A DNA stretch of 64,000 nucleotides from contig JBMNEQ010000003.1 of the NCBI GenBank assembly GCA_050948865.1, positions 1 through 64,000 on the forward strand, given 5' to 3'. Positions 16,135 to 29,498 of the stretch are shown here, one piece after another (the first letter of the stretch is position 1; the number at the start of each line of letters is the position of its first letter). The notes beneath the pieces were generated by a model. That model saw only the letters and a program-made list of their open reading frames with translations, had not been told where the DNA came from and ran no database searches. Both the position numbers and the translations under genes were made by a program. The stretch comes from SKGN01 sp050948865 (lineage in GTDB: Bacteria; Bacillota_I; Bacilli_A; RF39; UBA660).

Positions 16135-17166
16135 TTAAAAACTGCGTAAGTTTTTTGTTTTTGTAAAGGAGATAATTTTTTTTAAATTCTTTTCAGTTAT
16201 TACTTCGTAATCAGTTCTGAAATCAAACTTTTTATGGATATAATCAGTTATATCTGTTCTGGTATAGGTTGGAATATAATTGTTTTTTTCTTTAAAAACG
16301 TTCATTCCTTTTAAAGTTTTTAGAAGTTCTTCAATTGTATATTTGTTATCTAATTTTTTTTCAAAGTATCTATAAATAATTAAAGCTAAGAAACAAGTTA
16401 AAAAGTGGGCTTTTATTCTTTCATCCTTTGATAAATATATGGGCCTAGATTTAAAATCATTTTTCATTATCCTAAAACACTCTTCCATTTCCCATGTTTG
16501 GTGATTAATATTAACTATTTCTTCAATCTCATCTTCGAGATTAGTGCATACTGCGTATAATCCGTCATATTGGGATTCTTCTAATATTGCATTTTGATCT
16601 AAATGATAATATTTTTTAGGAGCAATTTCCCCGTCAGAAGTAGTATTTACTTCTTTAATAAATCTCTTAGGATCGTTTTGTTTAGCTTTTTCTAATTTTT
16701 TTAGATCAGAGTTGAGTAGTTTTAAAGCCCTTTCAATTTGTTTATTTCTAATCTTTTTTTGATATTCTTGATATTTTACGGAATAAGTAATAATTAATCT
16801 TTGTTCAAGTCCATCTTCTTTAATCCATCTTTCTTTATAAAAAGTTTTATTTCTAAAGGTTTGAATGAAAGCTTCCTCTTCTCTTAATTTAGAAATATCA
16901 TAAGTTTTATTATTACCTAAAAGTTTCCAATCAGAAGATAAATCAAGTGCCCACTTCTTTAAAAATCTTTTTAATTTTTTAATCGATTGAGTGGTAATGA
17001 AACTTCTTTTGTGGGTGTTATTAAACTTTCTATTGGTTTTTGATGCAAGACCAGTATCACTGCAAACTATAAACTTTGATGTTTTAAAATCATTAATAAT
17101 TTTTTCTTCTAATGGTTTTAAAGTAATTTGTTCATTTGTGTTTTCTTGGAGTAATATCAAAAGCAA
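16135..17166 (-). pseudogene. IS1634/IS4-type transposase, 5'-truncated
   Basis: 343 residues resembling the C-terminal two thirds of IS1634-family transposases (usually ~500-570 residues): 'FIVCSDTGLASK' (DDE-type Asp), 'YDGLYAVCTNL', 'YHLDQNAI.EES..DGLY' and 'WEMEECFRIMKNDFKSRPIYLS..ERI.AHFLTCFLALII' (Glu region). The first ~200 residues are absent and the upstream frame is disrupted near 17166. Inverted arms at 16079-16130 ('aagaaaaaac' to 'gtttttctt') may be the IS end. Probably inactive. Confidence 0.75.
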
Positions 17167-17264
17167 GAAGTAAGCAGTAAAAAAACAAAGAGGCAGAAAA
17201 TTAAGTGTGCGATTTTTTTTGTAGTTATTAACATATGTTAAAGTAATGTTGGTCTTTTTTCTAT

Positions 17265-17297
17265 AAAAAAAAGACCATTATATTTAGGTAATGGTCT
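17265..17297 (-). terminator. Intrinsic terminator of the ferredoxin gene
   Basis: On the minus strand AGACCATTA / TAATGGTCT (arms 17289-17297 and 17272-17280) is followed by eight T. A second overlapping stem (ggtctttttt...aaaaaagacc, 17251-17276) could serve the plus strand. Confidence 0.85.
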
Positions 17298-17316
17298 AAA
17301 ATAATTTGAATTGTTT

Positions 17317-17511
17317 TTATAATTTGTAGATTGCTTCTGTTGGACAACTTTCTAAGGCTTCTAAAGCAGCCTCCATATCCTTTTCTTCAACTTCTTTAGT
17401 TTCTTTTTTAACATAAGCAAAACCTTCATCATCAAAATCAAAAACTTCTGGGGCAATACTTACGCAAGCACCACACTTGATACATTTTTCTTTGTTAACA
17501 TCTAATTTCAT
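17317..17511 (-). CDS. Monocluster [4Fe-4S] ferredoxin
   Basis: 64 residues, acidic, with cysteines 10, 13, 16 and 56 ('CIKCGAC' and 'SCPTEAI'), the arrangement of one-cluster Clostridium/Thermotoga-type ferredoxins. It is a soluble electron carrier. It has its own strong SD (AGGAGG) and terminator, so it is a single-gene unit. It could be the redox partner of the Rnf complex at 32940-37366, whose RnfB lacks a ferredoxin domain; this link is inference. Confidence 0.9.
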   Translation of the reverse strand: MKLDVNKEKCIKCGACVSIAPEVFDFDDEGFAYVKKETKEVEEKDMEAALEALESCPTEAIYKL

Positions 17512-17622
17512 ATATCCTCCTTGTATAATGTAATTATAATATCAAAAATAGTAAAATGCAAGGTTATTATCTTTGAAAAATGTTAAATTTATGATATTAT
17601 TTAAGTAACTGGAGTTGGTAAA

Positions 17623-18426
17623 ATGAAAACAAGAACAGAGCGTTATTATAAAAGAAAAGATTGTTTAGTTAGAACGGAAAAAAATGATGATTTATATAAT
17701 AAAATATATGAAGAAACAACTCCTATTTCTAGGATTGATCTTTTAGATAATGTTAGTGAAATTGATGTTGATAAATTAAAAGAAATGATTGGTCCTATTA
17801 AAAAAGAATCCAAAGAAATATCTAAAAGTTTTGATTTAACTGCCAGTTTGGAAAAAGAATATGATATTTATGAAGATATAGAAAATAAAATGTATGATAT
17901 TAATAGTATTTTAGAAAAGGCTAAAGAACAAAGGGGATTAGATGAAAAGGAAAAATATAAAAAATTAAGAAATACTCAATTTAATATTTTATCAAGATTA
18001 GAATTAAATCAAGAAGAGGAACAAGTAGAAGGAGAAATGGTAACAGATTTTTTTACTAAAGAAAAAGATTTATCTAATTTAATGGAAATGACTAGAGAAA
18101 GTAAAAATTTATCTAAAACGAAATCATCGACTGATTTGTTTTCTGATTTAAAAGGTAGTGATAATACAGAAATTACTGATCCTATTGAAGAAGCGAATAT
18201 TAATATTGAAGAGATTAAAAAGGCTAGTAAGGAAATTAAACCAGAAGAAAATACATTTTATACTAGTGTTTTGCCTTTTACTAAAGAAGATTTTGATGGT
18301 TTTCAGGATTTACAAGGGGCCATTAAAACTAATAATACTTTAATCAAGGTTTTAATTGGGACTTTAATTATAGTTTTATTAATCACTTTGGCTTTGTTTT
18401 ATTTTGGAGTAATTAGTTTGCCTTAA
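17623..18426 (+). CDS. Tail-anchored acidic/coiled-coil protein, unknown
   Basis: 267 residues that I cannot assign to a family. A long, highly charged, probably helical cytoplasmic part (1-~235) is rich in Glu and Lys. One C-terminal membrane span follows (about 240-263, 'LIKVLIGTLIIVLLITLALFYF') with only a few residues outside. No signal peptide. It precedes yunB by 36 bases and ctp by one more gene, all on the same strand, so a role at the membrane with these sporulation/cell-envelope proteins is possible. Confidence 0.6.
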   Translation: MKTRTERYYKRKDCLVRTEKNDDLYNKIYEETTPISRIDLLDNVSEIDVDKLKEMIGPIKKESKEISKSFDLTASLEKEYDIYEDIENKMYDINSILEKAKEQRGLDEKEKYKKLRNTQFNILSRLELNQEEEQVEGEMVTDFFTKEKDLSNLMEMTRESKNLSKTKSSTDLFSDLKGSDNTEITDPIEEANINIEEIKKASKEIKPEENTFYTSVLPFTKEDFDGFQDLQGAIKTNNTLIKVLIGTLIIVLLITLALFYFGVISLP

Positions 18427-18462
18427 TTTAGAATTTTTACATATATATTAATAGGTGGTTTG

Positions 18463-19221
18463 ATGAGGCGAATTAAATTAAGAAAGAGAAGAGGAATTAA
18501 ACGCTGGAATATTTTTATCACGGCGTTAATTTTTTTATTGATGATGATGATGATGTTATTAATGTATTTTAATAATAAAGTTCTTCCTATTTTATTTAAT
18601 TTTGCTGAATTGGAAACAATAAAGTTAGCGAATTTAATTATTAACCGAGCTATTAATAAACAGGTAGCTAGTGAAATGAATTTAGATAATTTATTCACGA
18701 CGGTTCAAGATAAAGAGGGAGTTATTCAAACAATTGATTTTAATCCGACCATAGTTAACCGTGTTTTAGGAACAACAACTAATATTGTTCAATTACATTT
18801 AAAAGCGATTGAACAAGGAGATATTGATTTAATTGAAATTCCTGATAATATCTTAGTAGAATATGATAAAGAAAATTTAAGAAAGGGAATTATTTATGAA
18901 GTTCCCCTTTTAGCAGCAACCAGAAATGCTTTTTTATCAAATATTGGTCCTAAAATTCCAGTAAAATTAAATTTAGTTGGTAGTGTTATCAGTAATATAA
19001 AGACTCAGATAAAACAGTATGGTATTAATAATGCTTTGGTAGAAGTTTATATTCAAATCGAAGTAACAGAACAAGTAAATCTTCCTTTTATGTCTAAGCG
19101 TGTTCCGATTAAAACAGATATTCCAGTAGCTTTGAAAGTTATCCAGGGGCAAGTACCTCTTTATTATCAGGGAAATGGTTTAGAAAAGAATTCGTCAATT
19201 TTAGCCTTACCTATAGAATAA
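18463..19221 (+). CDS. yunB: YunB-like sporulation protein
   Basis: 252 residues from ATG 18463 (AGGTGG five bases upstream; TTG 18460 rejected). One N-terminal membrane span after a basic stretch 'RRIKLRKRRGIKRW', then an extracytoplasmic domain with YunB motifs 'NLIINRAINKQV', 'IGPKIPVKLNLVGSV', 'YGINNALVEVYIQIEV' and 'PVALKVIQGQVP'. In Bacillus YunB is made in the mother cell under sigma-E and is needed for efficient sporulation; biochemical role unknown. Confidence 0.88.
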   Translation: MRRIKLRKRRGIKRWNIFITALIFLLMMMMMLLMYFNNKVLPILFNFAELETIKLANLIINRAINKQVASEMNLDNLFTTVQDKEGVIQTIDFNPTIVNRVLGTTTNIVQLHLKAIEQGDIDLIEIPDNILVEYDKENLRKGIIYEVPLLAATRNAFLSNIGPKIPVKLNLVGSVISNIKTQIKQYGINNALVEVYIQIEVTEQVNLPFMSKRVPIKTDIPVALKVIQGQVPLYYQGNGLEKNSSILALPIE

Positions 19222-19273
19222 AAAGAAGTGATATGTTAAGATGTTTATGTGATAAAAAGATAGGAGAAATAAT

Positions 19274-20527
19274 ATGGGTTTAAAAAGTTTTTTCTTCAAA
19301 GAAGAAGATGATGATAAAGATACCAATCAATTAGTTGGTTTTAAATTTTATGAAATAATAATAATAATATTAATTGCTATTTTAATTGGTCTTGTTAGTG
19401 GTCTTCATATTGGTAGTTATTATGCTGAGAAGAGTTTAGAGAAAGAAAAGAAAACAGAAACTCAAGATCCTAGTTTAAATCAATTATCAACGATTTCTGA
19501 TTGGATATCAGATAATTATTTTGAAAAGATTAGTAAAGAAGAATTACTAGAAGCTGCTATTGAAGGAATGATTGATTATGTTGGTGATCCTCATACTTCT
19601 TATTTAACTCCTCAAGAAAAGAAGGATTTTGATGAAAGAATGGGTGGGGAATATCGGGGAATTGGAATTGAATTAACTAGTGATAAAGAGGAAAAGAATA
19701 TATTTATTATTAATGTTTTTCCTAATTCTCCAGCAGCAACAGCGGGGCTTCAGGTTGGGGATATAATTATTGCTGTTGATAAAAAAGAAACAAAAAAAAT
19801 GACTACAGCAGAGATTGCTTCTTATATAAAAGAAGGGAAAAGCAAAAAGGTTGATATTACAGTAAAAAGAGAGAAAAAAACTTTAACAAAAACAGTTGAT
19901 AAAAAGAAAGTAACGATTCCCTCAGTAGAAACAGAAATGTTTAAAGAAAATAATAAAAAAATTGGTTATATTTTTATTTCTTTATTCGCTAATAACACTT
20001 ATGAGCAGTTTAGAAGGGCTGTTTTGGATTTTGAAGATGAAAAGATAGATTCTTTAATCATTGATGTTCGTAGTAATTCAGGGGGGTATCTTAATTCTGT
20101 TGTGGAGATGATGTCTATGTTTTTACCTAAAGATAGTATTATTTATCAAATAAAGGTTCAAGATAATATTAAAAAGCATTATACTAAAACTAAGGAATAT
20201 CGGGATTATCCAGTGGTTGTTCTTATTAATGAATATAGTGCTTCTGCTTCAGAAATTTTAGCAGGAGCTTTTAAAGAAGTTTATAAAGCAGAAATTGTTG
20301 GCAAAACTTCTTTTGGAAAAGGAAGTGTTCAAGAAACAAGAAATTTAGAAAATGGGGGTATGTTAAAAATAACTACTCAAAGTTGGTTAACTCCTTTGGG
20401 TAATTCTATTGAGGGAAAAGGAATTGAACCAACAATTGAAGTTGATTTAGGAAAAGAATATTTAAATAATCCCTCTTCAGAAAATGATAATCAATTACAA
20501 AAGGCAATAGAAATATTAAAAAAATAA
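19274..20527 (+). CDS. S41-family C-terminal processing protease (CtpB-like)
   Basis: 417 residues. N-terminal membrane anchor (26-48), helical region with 'DPHTSYLTPQE' (105-114), PDZ domain (about 125-200, 'GIGIEL', 'SPAATAGLQVGDIII') and S41 protease domain. The Ser/Lys dyad fits Ser324 in 'YSASASEI' and Lys349 in 'SFGKG', at the family's 25-residue spacing. It would cleave proteins outside the membrane. Bacillus CtpB cuts SpoIVFA during sporulation, which suits the neighbouring yunB, but vegetative roles also exist. Convergent with the coat-like genes across a shared terminator. Confidence 0.92.
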   Translation: MGLKSFFFKEEDDDKDTNQLVGFKFYEIIIIILIAILIGLVSGLHIGSYYAEKSLEKEKKTETQDPSLNQLSTISDWISDNYFEKISKEELLEAAIEGMIDYVGDPHTSYLTPQEKKDFDERMGGEYRGIGIELTSDKEEKNIFIINVFPNSPAATAGLQVGDIIIAVDKKETKKMTTAEIASYIKEGKSKKVDITVKREKKTLTKTVDKKKVTIPSVETEMFKENNKKIGYIFISLFANNTYEQFRRAVLDFEDEKIDSLIIDVRSNSGGYLNSVVEMMSMFLPKDSIIYQIKVQDNIKKHYTKTKEYRDYPVVVLINEYSASASEILAGAFKEVYKAEIVGKTSFGKGSVQETRNLENGGMLKITTQSWLTPLGNSIEGKGIEPTIEVDLGKEYLNNPSSENDNQLQKAIEILKK

Positions 20528-20547
20528 AAGGATTACCTTTTATTTTT
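20521..20547. terminator. Bidirectional terminator between ctp and the coat-like genes
   Basis: AAAATAAAAGG-atta-CCTTTTATTTTT, symmetrical A and T runs, sitting exactly between two convergent genes and overlapping both stop regions. Confidence 0.8.
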
Positions 20548-20887
20548 AATATGCTTGACTAGTATTTTCTTCATGTTCGCTTAGTTCTGAAAGTTTAGCT
20601 TCAAATTCATTTAAGGTTGTTGTTACTTTTTGGCCTTCAGCTTTTTCTAATTTATACCAACCTTTTTCAAACAAGATATTAAATATTTCTCGTTGTAAAT
20701 CATGTGTTTCTTGGCTGATAGTAAATAAATCTTGATATAAGCTTTCATTGCTCGCTTCGATTAAGAAAATAGCATAATTTGAAATTAAATATTTTTCATT
20801 TGTTAATAAATCCTTTAAATAATCGCAATCATTCATTTCTATTCCTTTGGGTAATTCTTTTTTAGGATTTTTAACTTCATTATTCAT
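20546..20887 (-). CDS. CotF-like spore coat family protein
   Basis: 113 residues. 'MNDCDYLKDLLTNEKYLISNYA' type helix, 'EASNESLYQDLF', 'THDLQREIFNILFEKGWY' match the CotF/YhcQ ferritin-like helical family of coat proteins. The family is common in spore formers and also occurs in relatives that have lost spores. It ends in a glutamate-rich tail. Ten bases behind the second coat-like gene, so the two form an operon. Confidence 0.78.
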   Translation of the reverse strand: MNNEVKNPKKELPKGIEMNDCDYLKDLLTNEKYLISNYAIFLIEASNESLYQDLFTISQETHDLQREIFNILFEKGWYKLEKAEGQKVTTTLNEFEAKLSELSEHEENTSQAY

Positions 20888-20896
20888 AATGTCCTC

Positions 20897-21094
20897 CTAT
20901 TTTAATAAATTTAAGATTTTTTGATAATGTTTAGCATGTGTTTTACAAACCTTTTCGACTATATTTTTTACATCTTCATCTTCAACATAATCTTCATAAT
21001 GATGAGCTTTTTTACTTAAAATTAAATTACATGTTAACATATCTTTAATATAATCGAGATCTTTTGTAGAAATCATTTTTGGTGGTGTGTTCAT
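20897..21094 (-). CDS. Small CotF-related helical protein
   Basis: 65 residues: 'ISTKDLDYIKDMLTCNLILSKKAHHY' and 'VEKVCKTHAKHYQKILNLL'. This is the short two-helix form of the CotF-like coat family found in Clostridia, usually next to a longer member as here. SD 'ggggg' upstream of ATG 21094. Function inferred from family only. Confidence 0.72.
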   Translation of the reverse strand: MNTPPKMISTKDLDYIKDMLTCNLILSKKAHHYEDYVEDEDVKNIVEKVCKTHAKHYQKILNLLK

Positions 21095-21277
21095 CTTGTC
21101 CCCCTTTTAAAATTATTATGACCTAATTAAAGGAATTTATGCTCTTTAAAATAAGAAAGTGGTGTTATTTTTTTAAAAGATGCATATAATATTTTATGGA
21201 AAGAAGGACTTTTTTTCATAAAAGTGGTAGAAAAAACAAGTATTTGACAAAAAAACAAAAAAAATTAAAAAAACTTG

Positions 21278-21306
21278 TTGACACGCTCCATTTTATTTGT
21301 TATATT
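21278..21306 (+). promoter_or_regulatory. rRNA operon promoter
   Basis: TTGACA (21278-21283), 17-base spacer, TATATT (21301-21306). A-tracts upstream (21250-21273) look like an UP element. A boxA-like antitermination motif TCTTTGAAAACT follows in the leader at 21351-21362. The rest of the 21095-21416 gap holds only this promoter and leader; I see no gene in it. Confidence 0.8.
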
Positions 21307-21416
21307 AAACATGCTTTTCTTGAAGAGAAGCCTTTAATTTTTATGAATGATCTTTGAAAACTGAGCAAAACGTCAATTTGAGTAATCGGATTTAAACAAA
21401 GAAACAATAAAAATTT

Positions 21417-22988
<1,572 letters not shown>

Positions 22989-23170
22989 ATGGAGTAATCT
23001 ATTAGAAAAGAAAGATCTGATTAATATCGTTTTGCTTAGTTTTGAGAGATTGTTCTCTCAATTAAAAATAGTTCTTTGAAAACTTGGTAATGTGGTGGCT
23101 TTATTTTTTTAAATAAAGCATTAAGATCTCAAAGATCTCATCAAATTAGGATAATATAAATATCAAAGGT
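22989..23170 (+). other. 16S-23S spacer without tRNA
   Basis: 182 bases. A boxA-like TTCTTTGAAAACT (23072-23084) repeats the leader motif. Complementary stretches on either side of the 16S and 23S genes presumably form processing stems. No tRNA is present in the spacer. Confidence 0.85.
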
Positions 23171-26097
<2,927 letters not shown>

Positions 26098-26164
26098 CAG
26101 ATATTTAATTTTTAGTTTGATAGACCACATTACCATGTTTTCAGAGAATTATTTTTAAGATATT

Positions 26165-26275
<111 letters not shown>

Positions 26276-26334
26276 TTTTTTTATTTAAGAAGATTTTAAA
26301 CATCTTTTAGATAATATAACATTAGGAGGTAAAG

Positions 26335-27603
26335 ATGTTTAAAAAGATTTTGATTATTATTATACTTTTAATTAATTTATTATCAGTAAATGCTCGTACT
26401 AAAATAAATGAGGGAGTATGGTATGAAGAAAAATTAGATGATTCTAAATATTTAGTAGTTGATACTTTAAAGAAATATAAGTGGTATAAGGAAGAAATTA
26501 TTTATAGTGAGGAATATTATTTAAGAGGATTTAATCCTCTTTCTTTTGATATTTTAAAAGAAGATGATTATCTAGAAACAGAGTGGAGTGCTTGGAGTGA
26601 TGAAGTTCCTTTAAAACATGAAGATCGTTTAATTGAACTTAAAATGGTTAAGAAGTATCGAGAATTAAAACCCATAAGATATATTTATTTAGATAGTTTT
26701 CAAGGAGGAATTGCCAATTTTAATATAACAGAAATGAATATTCTAATTGAAGATGAACCTTTTTCTTATGAAATAATAGAATGCAATGGTTGTAGCACTG
26801 ATTTAATTAATCAATCTGGTTATGTTTTAAAAGATGGAAGTATTAAAATTGATTTAGGCGATTATTATCCTCTTCATAAAATAAAAATAGAATTATATAT
26901 GTATGATATTAATCAAGGTAAAAAGTCTTTTAATCTTTATTTTTTAATTGATAATGATATACCTGAAGAAAAATATATTTATTATGAATTTAATTCTTTT
27001 GTAGTTTCAGTTAAAAATGAAAATCCAACAAGATATTTAATAATCCCTGATAAAAGTTTTATTATTAATCCTTTCTATGATGATTGGGTTTATGTGGAAC
27101 TTGAAAGTTTAATTAGTCCAACTTATTATCGACAATTAATAACATCTGTGGAAAGAAGATATAAAGATAAATTGTATCGCTATTATAAAATTAAAAGAAA
27201 CTATTTAGATGGTTATTATACTAATCTAGAGGATGAAGATTATATTAAAGATGAAACTGATTATATAACCTTATATAAATATTTAGAGATAAAGAGTGAG
27301 GGGATTAAAGAATATAAACCTTTAAAAATAGGAGTAAAAAAATTAAATGATAAGGAAGAGGAAATAAAGAATCAAAATAATAAAAAAGAAGAGGTTTTAA
27401 AAGGCCCTTTTCTTTTAGAAAAGGAATTAGAAGAAGAATTAGGGGAAGTAACAAAGAAAGATAGAAAGAAAGAAGTAACAGAAAAAGTAAAAGTAGAAAG
27501 AGAGTTTAAAAAAGTAGAAACAAAAAGAAAATATTTCATAATAATCTTAATTATTTTCTTTTTAGGTATTTGTTTTAGATGGTTTTGTCGAAAGCCTTTA
27601 TAA
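26335..27603 (+). CDS. Secreted, membrane-anchored protein of unknown function
   Basis: 422 residues, not recognised. N-terminal signal peptide (1-21). Then an extracytoplasmic beta-rich region; 'IKIDLGDYYPLHKIKIELYMYD' (split here as the core of a jelly-roll-like motif) and 'IIECNGCSTD' suggest a discoidin-like fold, but weakly. A Lys/Glu-rich segment (about 340-395) looks coiled-coil or flexible, followed by one C-terminal span (398-414) and a basic end. SD AGGAGG before ATG 26335. It sits between the rRNA operon and a sigma-F/G-like gene, with 51 bases to the latter. Confidence 0.55.
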   Translation: MFKKILIIIILLINLLSVNARTKINEGVWYEEKLDDSKYLVVDTLKKYKWYKEEIIYSEEYYLRGFNPLSFDILKEDDYLETEWSAWSDEVPLKHEDRLIELKMVKKYRELKPIRYIYLDSFQGGIANFNITEMNILIEDEPFSYEIIECNGCSTDLINQSGYVLKDGSIKIDLGDYYPLHKIKIELYMYDINQGKKSFNLYFLIDNDIPEEKYIYYEFNSFVVSVKNENPTRYLIIPDKSFIINPFYDDWVYVELESLISPTYYRQLITSVERRYKDKLYRYYKIKRNYLDGYYTNLEDEDYIKDETDYITLYKYLEIKSEGIKEYKPLKIGVKKLNDKEEEIKNQNNKKEEVLKGPFLLEKELEEELGEVTKKDRKKEVTEKVKVEREFKKVETKRKYFIIILIIFFLGICFRWFCRKPL

Positions 27604-27654
27604 ATTTAATTAATAATGTTTTAATAAAAAGTAATTATTAAATTGGAGGCTTAA

Positions 27655-28332
27655 ATGAATAATAAAAAAACTTCTGAATTAGAAAGATTAATAAAAGAGA
27701 ATGAGAGATTAATTAGGAGTTTAGTGAATAAGTGTAATCGTTTTAATATTAAAGAAGATTTATATCAAGTAGGAGTTATAGGTTTGATAAATGCGTATAA
27801 GAATTATGATTATAATTATGGGACGAAGTTTTCTACGTATGCTTATCCTTATATTTTTGGGGAAATGAAAAAGTATTTACATCATAATATTGGGATAAAG
27901 ATTAGTCGTGATTTAGTTTATTTATCTTCAAGAATTGAGAAAGTTAAAAATATTATTGCTCAAAAATTAAATAGAGAACCGACTATTAAAGAAATAGCAA
28001 AAACTTTAAATATTGATGAAAATAAAATAGAAGAAGCTTTACAATTAAATTTTAATTTTCAAAGTTTGGATACTCCTCTTAATGCTGAAGGAAAAGAAAT
28101 AACTTTAATGGAAGTTGTTTCTAAAGATAGAACAGTTGATAAGTTAGATTTAATTTTTTTAAAGGAAGAATTGCTTAAATTATCAGAAAAGGAAAAGAAA
28201 TTGGTGGGGGCTCGTTGTTTATATGGAAAAACCCAAAATGAAACAGCTACGATGTTGGGAATAAGTCAGGTTCAAGTATCAAGAGAAGAACAAAAAGTTT
28301 TAACTAAATTAAAAAGCAAATTAGAACGTTAA
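27655..28332 (+). CDS. Sigma-70 factor of the SigF/SigG (sporulation) type
   Basis: 225 residues, a little shorter than SigF/SigG (~250). Region 2 has 'DLYQVGVIGLINAYKNYD' and 'FSTYAYPYIFGEMKKYL', with the 'GEM.R/K' pattern of the SigF/G/B group. Region 3 is 'IKISRDLVYLSSRIEK'. Region 4 ends 'TQNETATMLGISQVQVSREEQKVL', where 'SQVQVSR.E' is typical of SigF and SigG. No spoIIAA/spoIIAB (anti-sigma) genes lie next to it, which favours a SigG-like or free-standing role. SD 'ggagg' upstream. Confidence 0.82.
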   Translation: MNNKKTSELERLIKENERLIRSLVNKCNRFNIKEDLYQVGVIGLINAYKNYDYNYGTKFSTYAYPYIFGEMKKYLHHNIGIKISRDLVYLSSRIEKVKNIIAQKLNREPTIKEIAKTLNIDENKIEEALQLNFNFQSLDTPLNAEGKEITLMEVVSKDRTVDKLDLIFLKEELLKLSEKEKKLVGARCLYGKTQNETATMLGISQVQVSREEQKVLTKLKSKLER

Positions 28333-28368
28333 ATAGACATTAAAAGAAGTTTGTTTTTTTTGTTTTTG

Positions 28369-28397
28369 TTGTGCATTATAGTTATTAATGATATAAT
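28369..28397 (+). promoter_or_regulatory. Promoter of the mltG operon
   Basis: TTGTGC (28369-28374), 17-base spacer, TGaTATAAT extended -10 (TATAAT 28392-28397). It is 27 bases before mltG. Genes from mltG to yebC follow with short gaps and may share it. Confidence 0.55.
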
Positions 28398-28423
28398 TTT
28401 AGTGATGAAAGCAAGGAGTAATT

Positions 28424-29494
28424 ATGAAAAAGCATGCAAAGTTAATTGTTAGTTTGATAGTTTTAATCTTATCCTTAATATTATTATTTTATAGTTATTA
28501 TCAATATCAATTATCTCCAATAAGTGAAAATGATGTTTCTAAAATTATCAAGATACCTGAGAAAGCTAGTGGGAAACAAGTAGCGAGTATATTAGAAGAA
28601 AATAAATTAATTAGAAAAGAAATCTTTTTTACTTTATATTTAAAGTTAAATAAAGTGAATAATTTAAAGTTTGGTATTTATGAATTAAATGAAACAATGA
28701 GCGTTCAAGAAATAGTTGATATTTTAGCGAAAGGGACTAATCATTTTGAAGGGGAAATTAATCTTTTGTTTCGTGAAGGAATAAATATAAGAGATATTGC
28801 AAAAGTAATTGCTAGAAATACTACTAACAGTGAAGAAGATGTTTTTAATCAATTAAAAGATCAAAAGTTTCTTGATAAATTAATAAATGAGTATTGGTTT
28901 TTAACAGAAGATATTAAAAATAAGGATATTTATTATCCTTTAGAAGGTTATTTAGCTCCTGATACTTATCGTTTTGATAATGTTGATGTTTCTGTGGAAG
29001 TGATTTTTAAGAGGATGTTAAAACAGATGGAAGAGGTTTTAAATAAATTTAAAAAAGAAATAGAAGCAAGTTCGTTTTCTATTCATGAGTTTCTTACTTT
29101 CTCTAGTATTGTAGAAAGTGAAGGAGTTAATGATGAGGATCGTCCAAAGATAGCGGGGGTTTTTTATAATCGTTTAAAAGAAGCAATGCCTTTTCAAAGT
29201 TGCGTTACAGCTTGTTATGCTACTAAAGAAGATAAATGTTTACCAATGAAAGTTGATAAACATTTTGAAAGTCCTTATAATACTTATTTAACAAGTTTAA
29301 AAGGGAAATTACCAGTAGGGCCTGTTTCTATTCCTGGTAAGGCTTCTATTGAGGCGACTGCTAAACCAGAAAAACATGATTATTTATATTTTTTAGCTGA
29401 TAAATATAATAAAACTTATTTTAGTAAGACTAATAATGAACATCAGGCTAAAAAAGAAGATTTAATTGCAAAAAAGATGTGGATTGAAGGTTAA
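28424..29494 (+). CDS. mltG: Endolytic peptidoglycan transglycosylase MltG
   Basis: 356 residues. Short cytoplasmic N-terminus, one membrane span (8-28), LysM-like subdomain (about 45-110, 'IPEKASGKQVASILEENKLI'), then the YceG catalytic domain with 'YPLEGYLAPDTYRF', 'SSIVESEGVNDEDRPKIAGVFYNRL' (catalytic Glu in 'VESEG') and 'YNTYLTSLKGKLPVGPVSIPG'. It cuts nascent glycan strands and so limits their length during growth. The Nudix gene starts 4 bases after its stop. Confidence 0.92.
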   Translation: MKKHAKLIVSLIVLILSLILLFYSYYQYQLSPISENDVSKIIKIPEKASGKQVASILEENKLIRKEIFFTLYLKLNKVNNLKFGIYELNETMSVQEIVDILAKGTNHFEGEINLLFREGINIRDIAKVIARNTTNSEEDVFNQLKDQKFLDKLINEYWFLTEDIKNKDIYYPLEGYLAPDTYRFDNVDVSVEVIFKRMLKQMEEVLNKFKKEIEASSFSIHEFLTFSSIVESEGVNDEDRPKIAGVFYNRLKEAMPFQSCVTACYATKEDKCLPMKVDKHFESPYNTYLTSLKGKLPVGPVSIPGKASIEATAKPEKHDYLYFLADKYNKTYFSKTNNEHQAKKEDLIAKKMWIEG

Positions 29495-29498
29495 TAAT

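Noticed and set aside
16991..17173. A 60-codon plus-strand frame within the IS1634-like remnant
   Set aside because: Antisense shadow of the transposase fragment, with no SD and no recognisable protein features.
21244..21249. A second TTGACA upstream of the rRNA operon as an extra promoter
   Set aside because: No -10 hexamer at 16-18 bases; the region after it is an A-tract that fits an UP element of the promoter at 21278.
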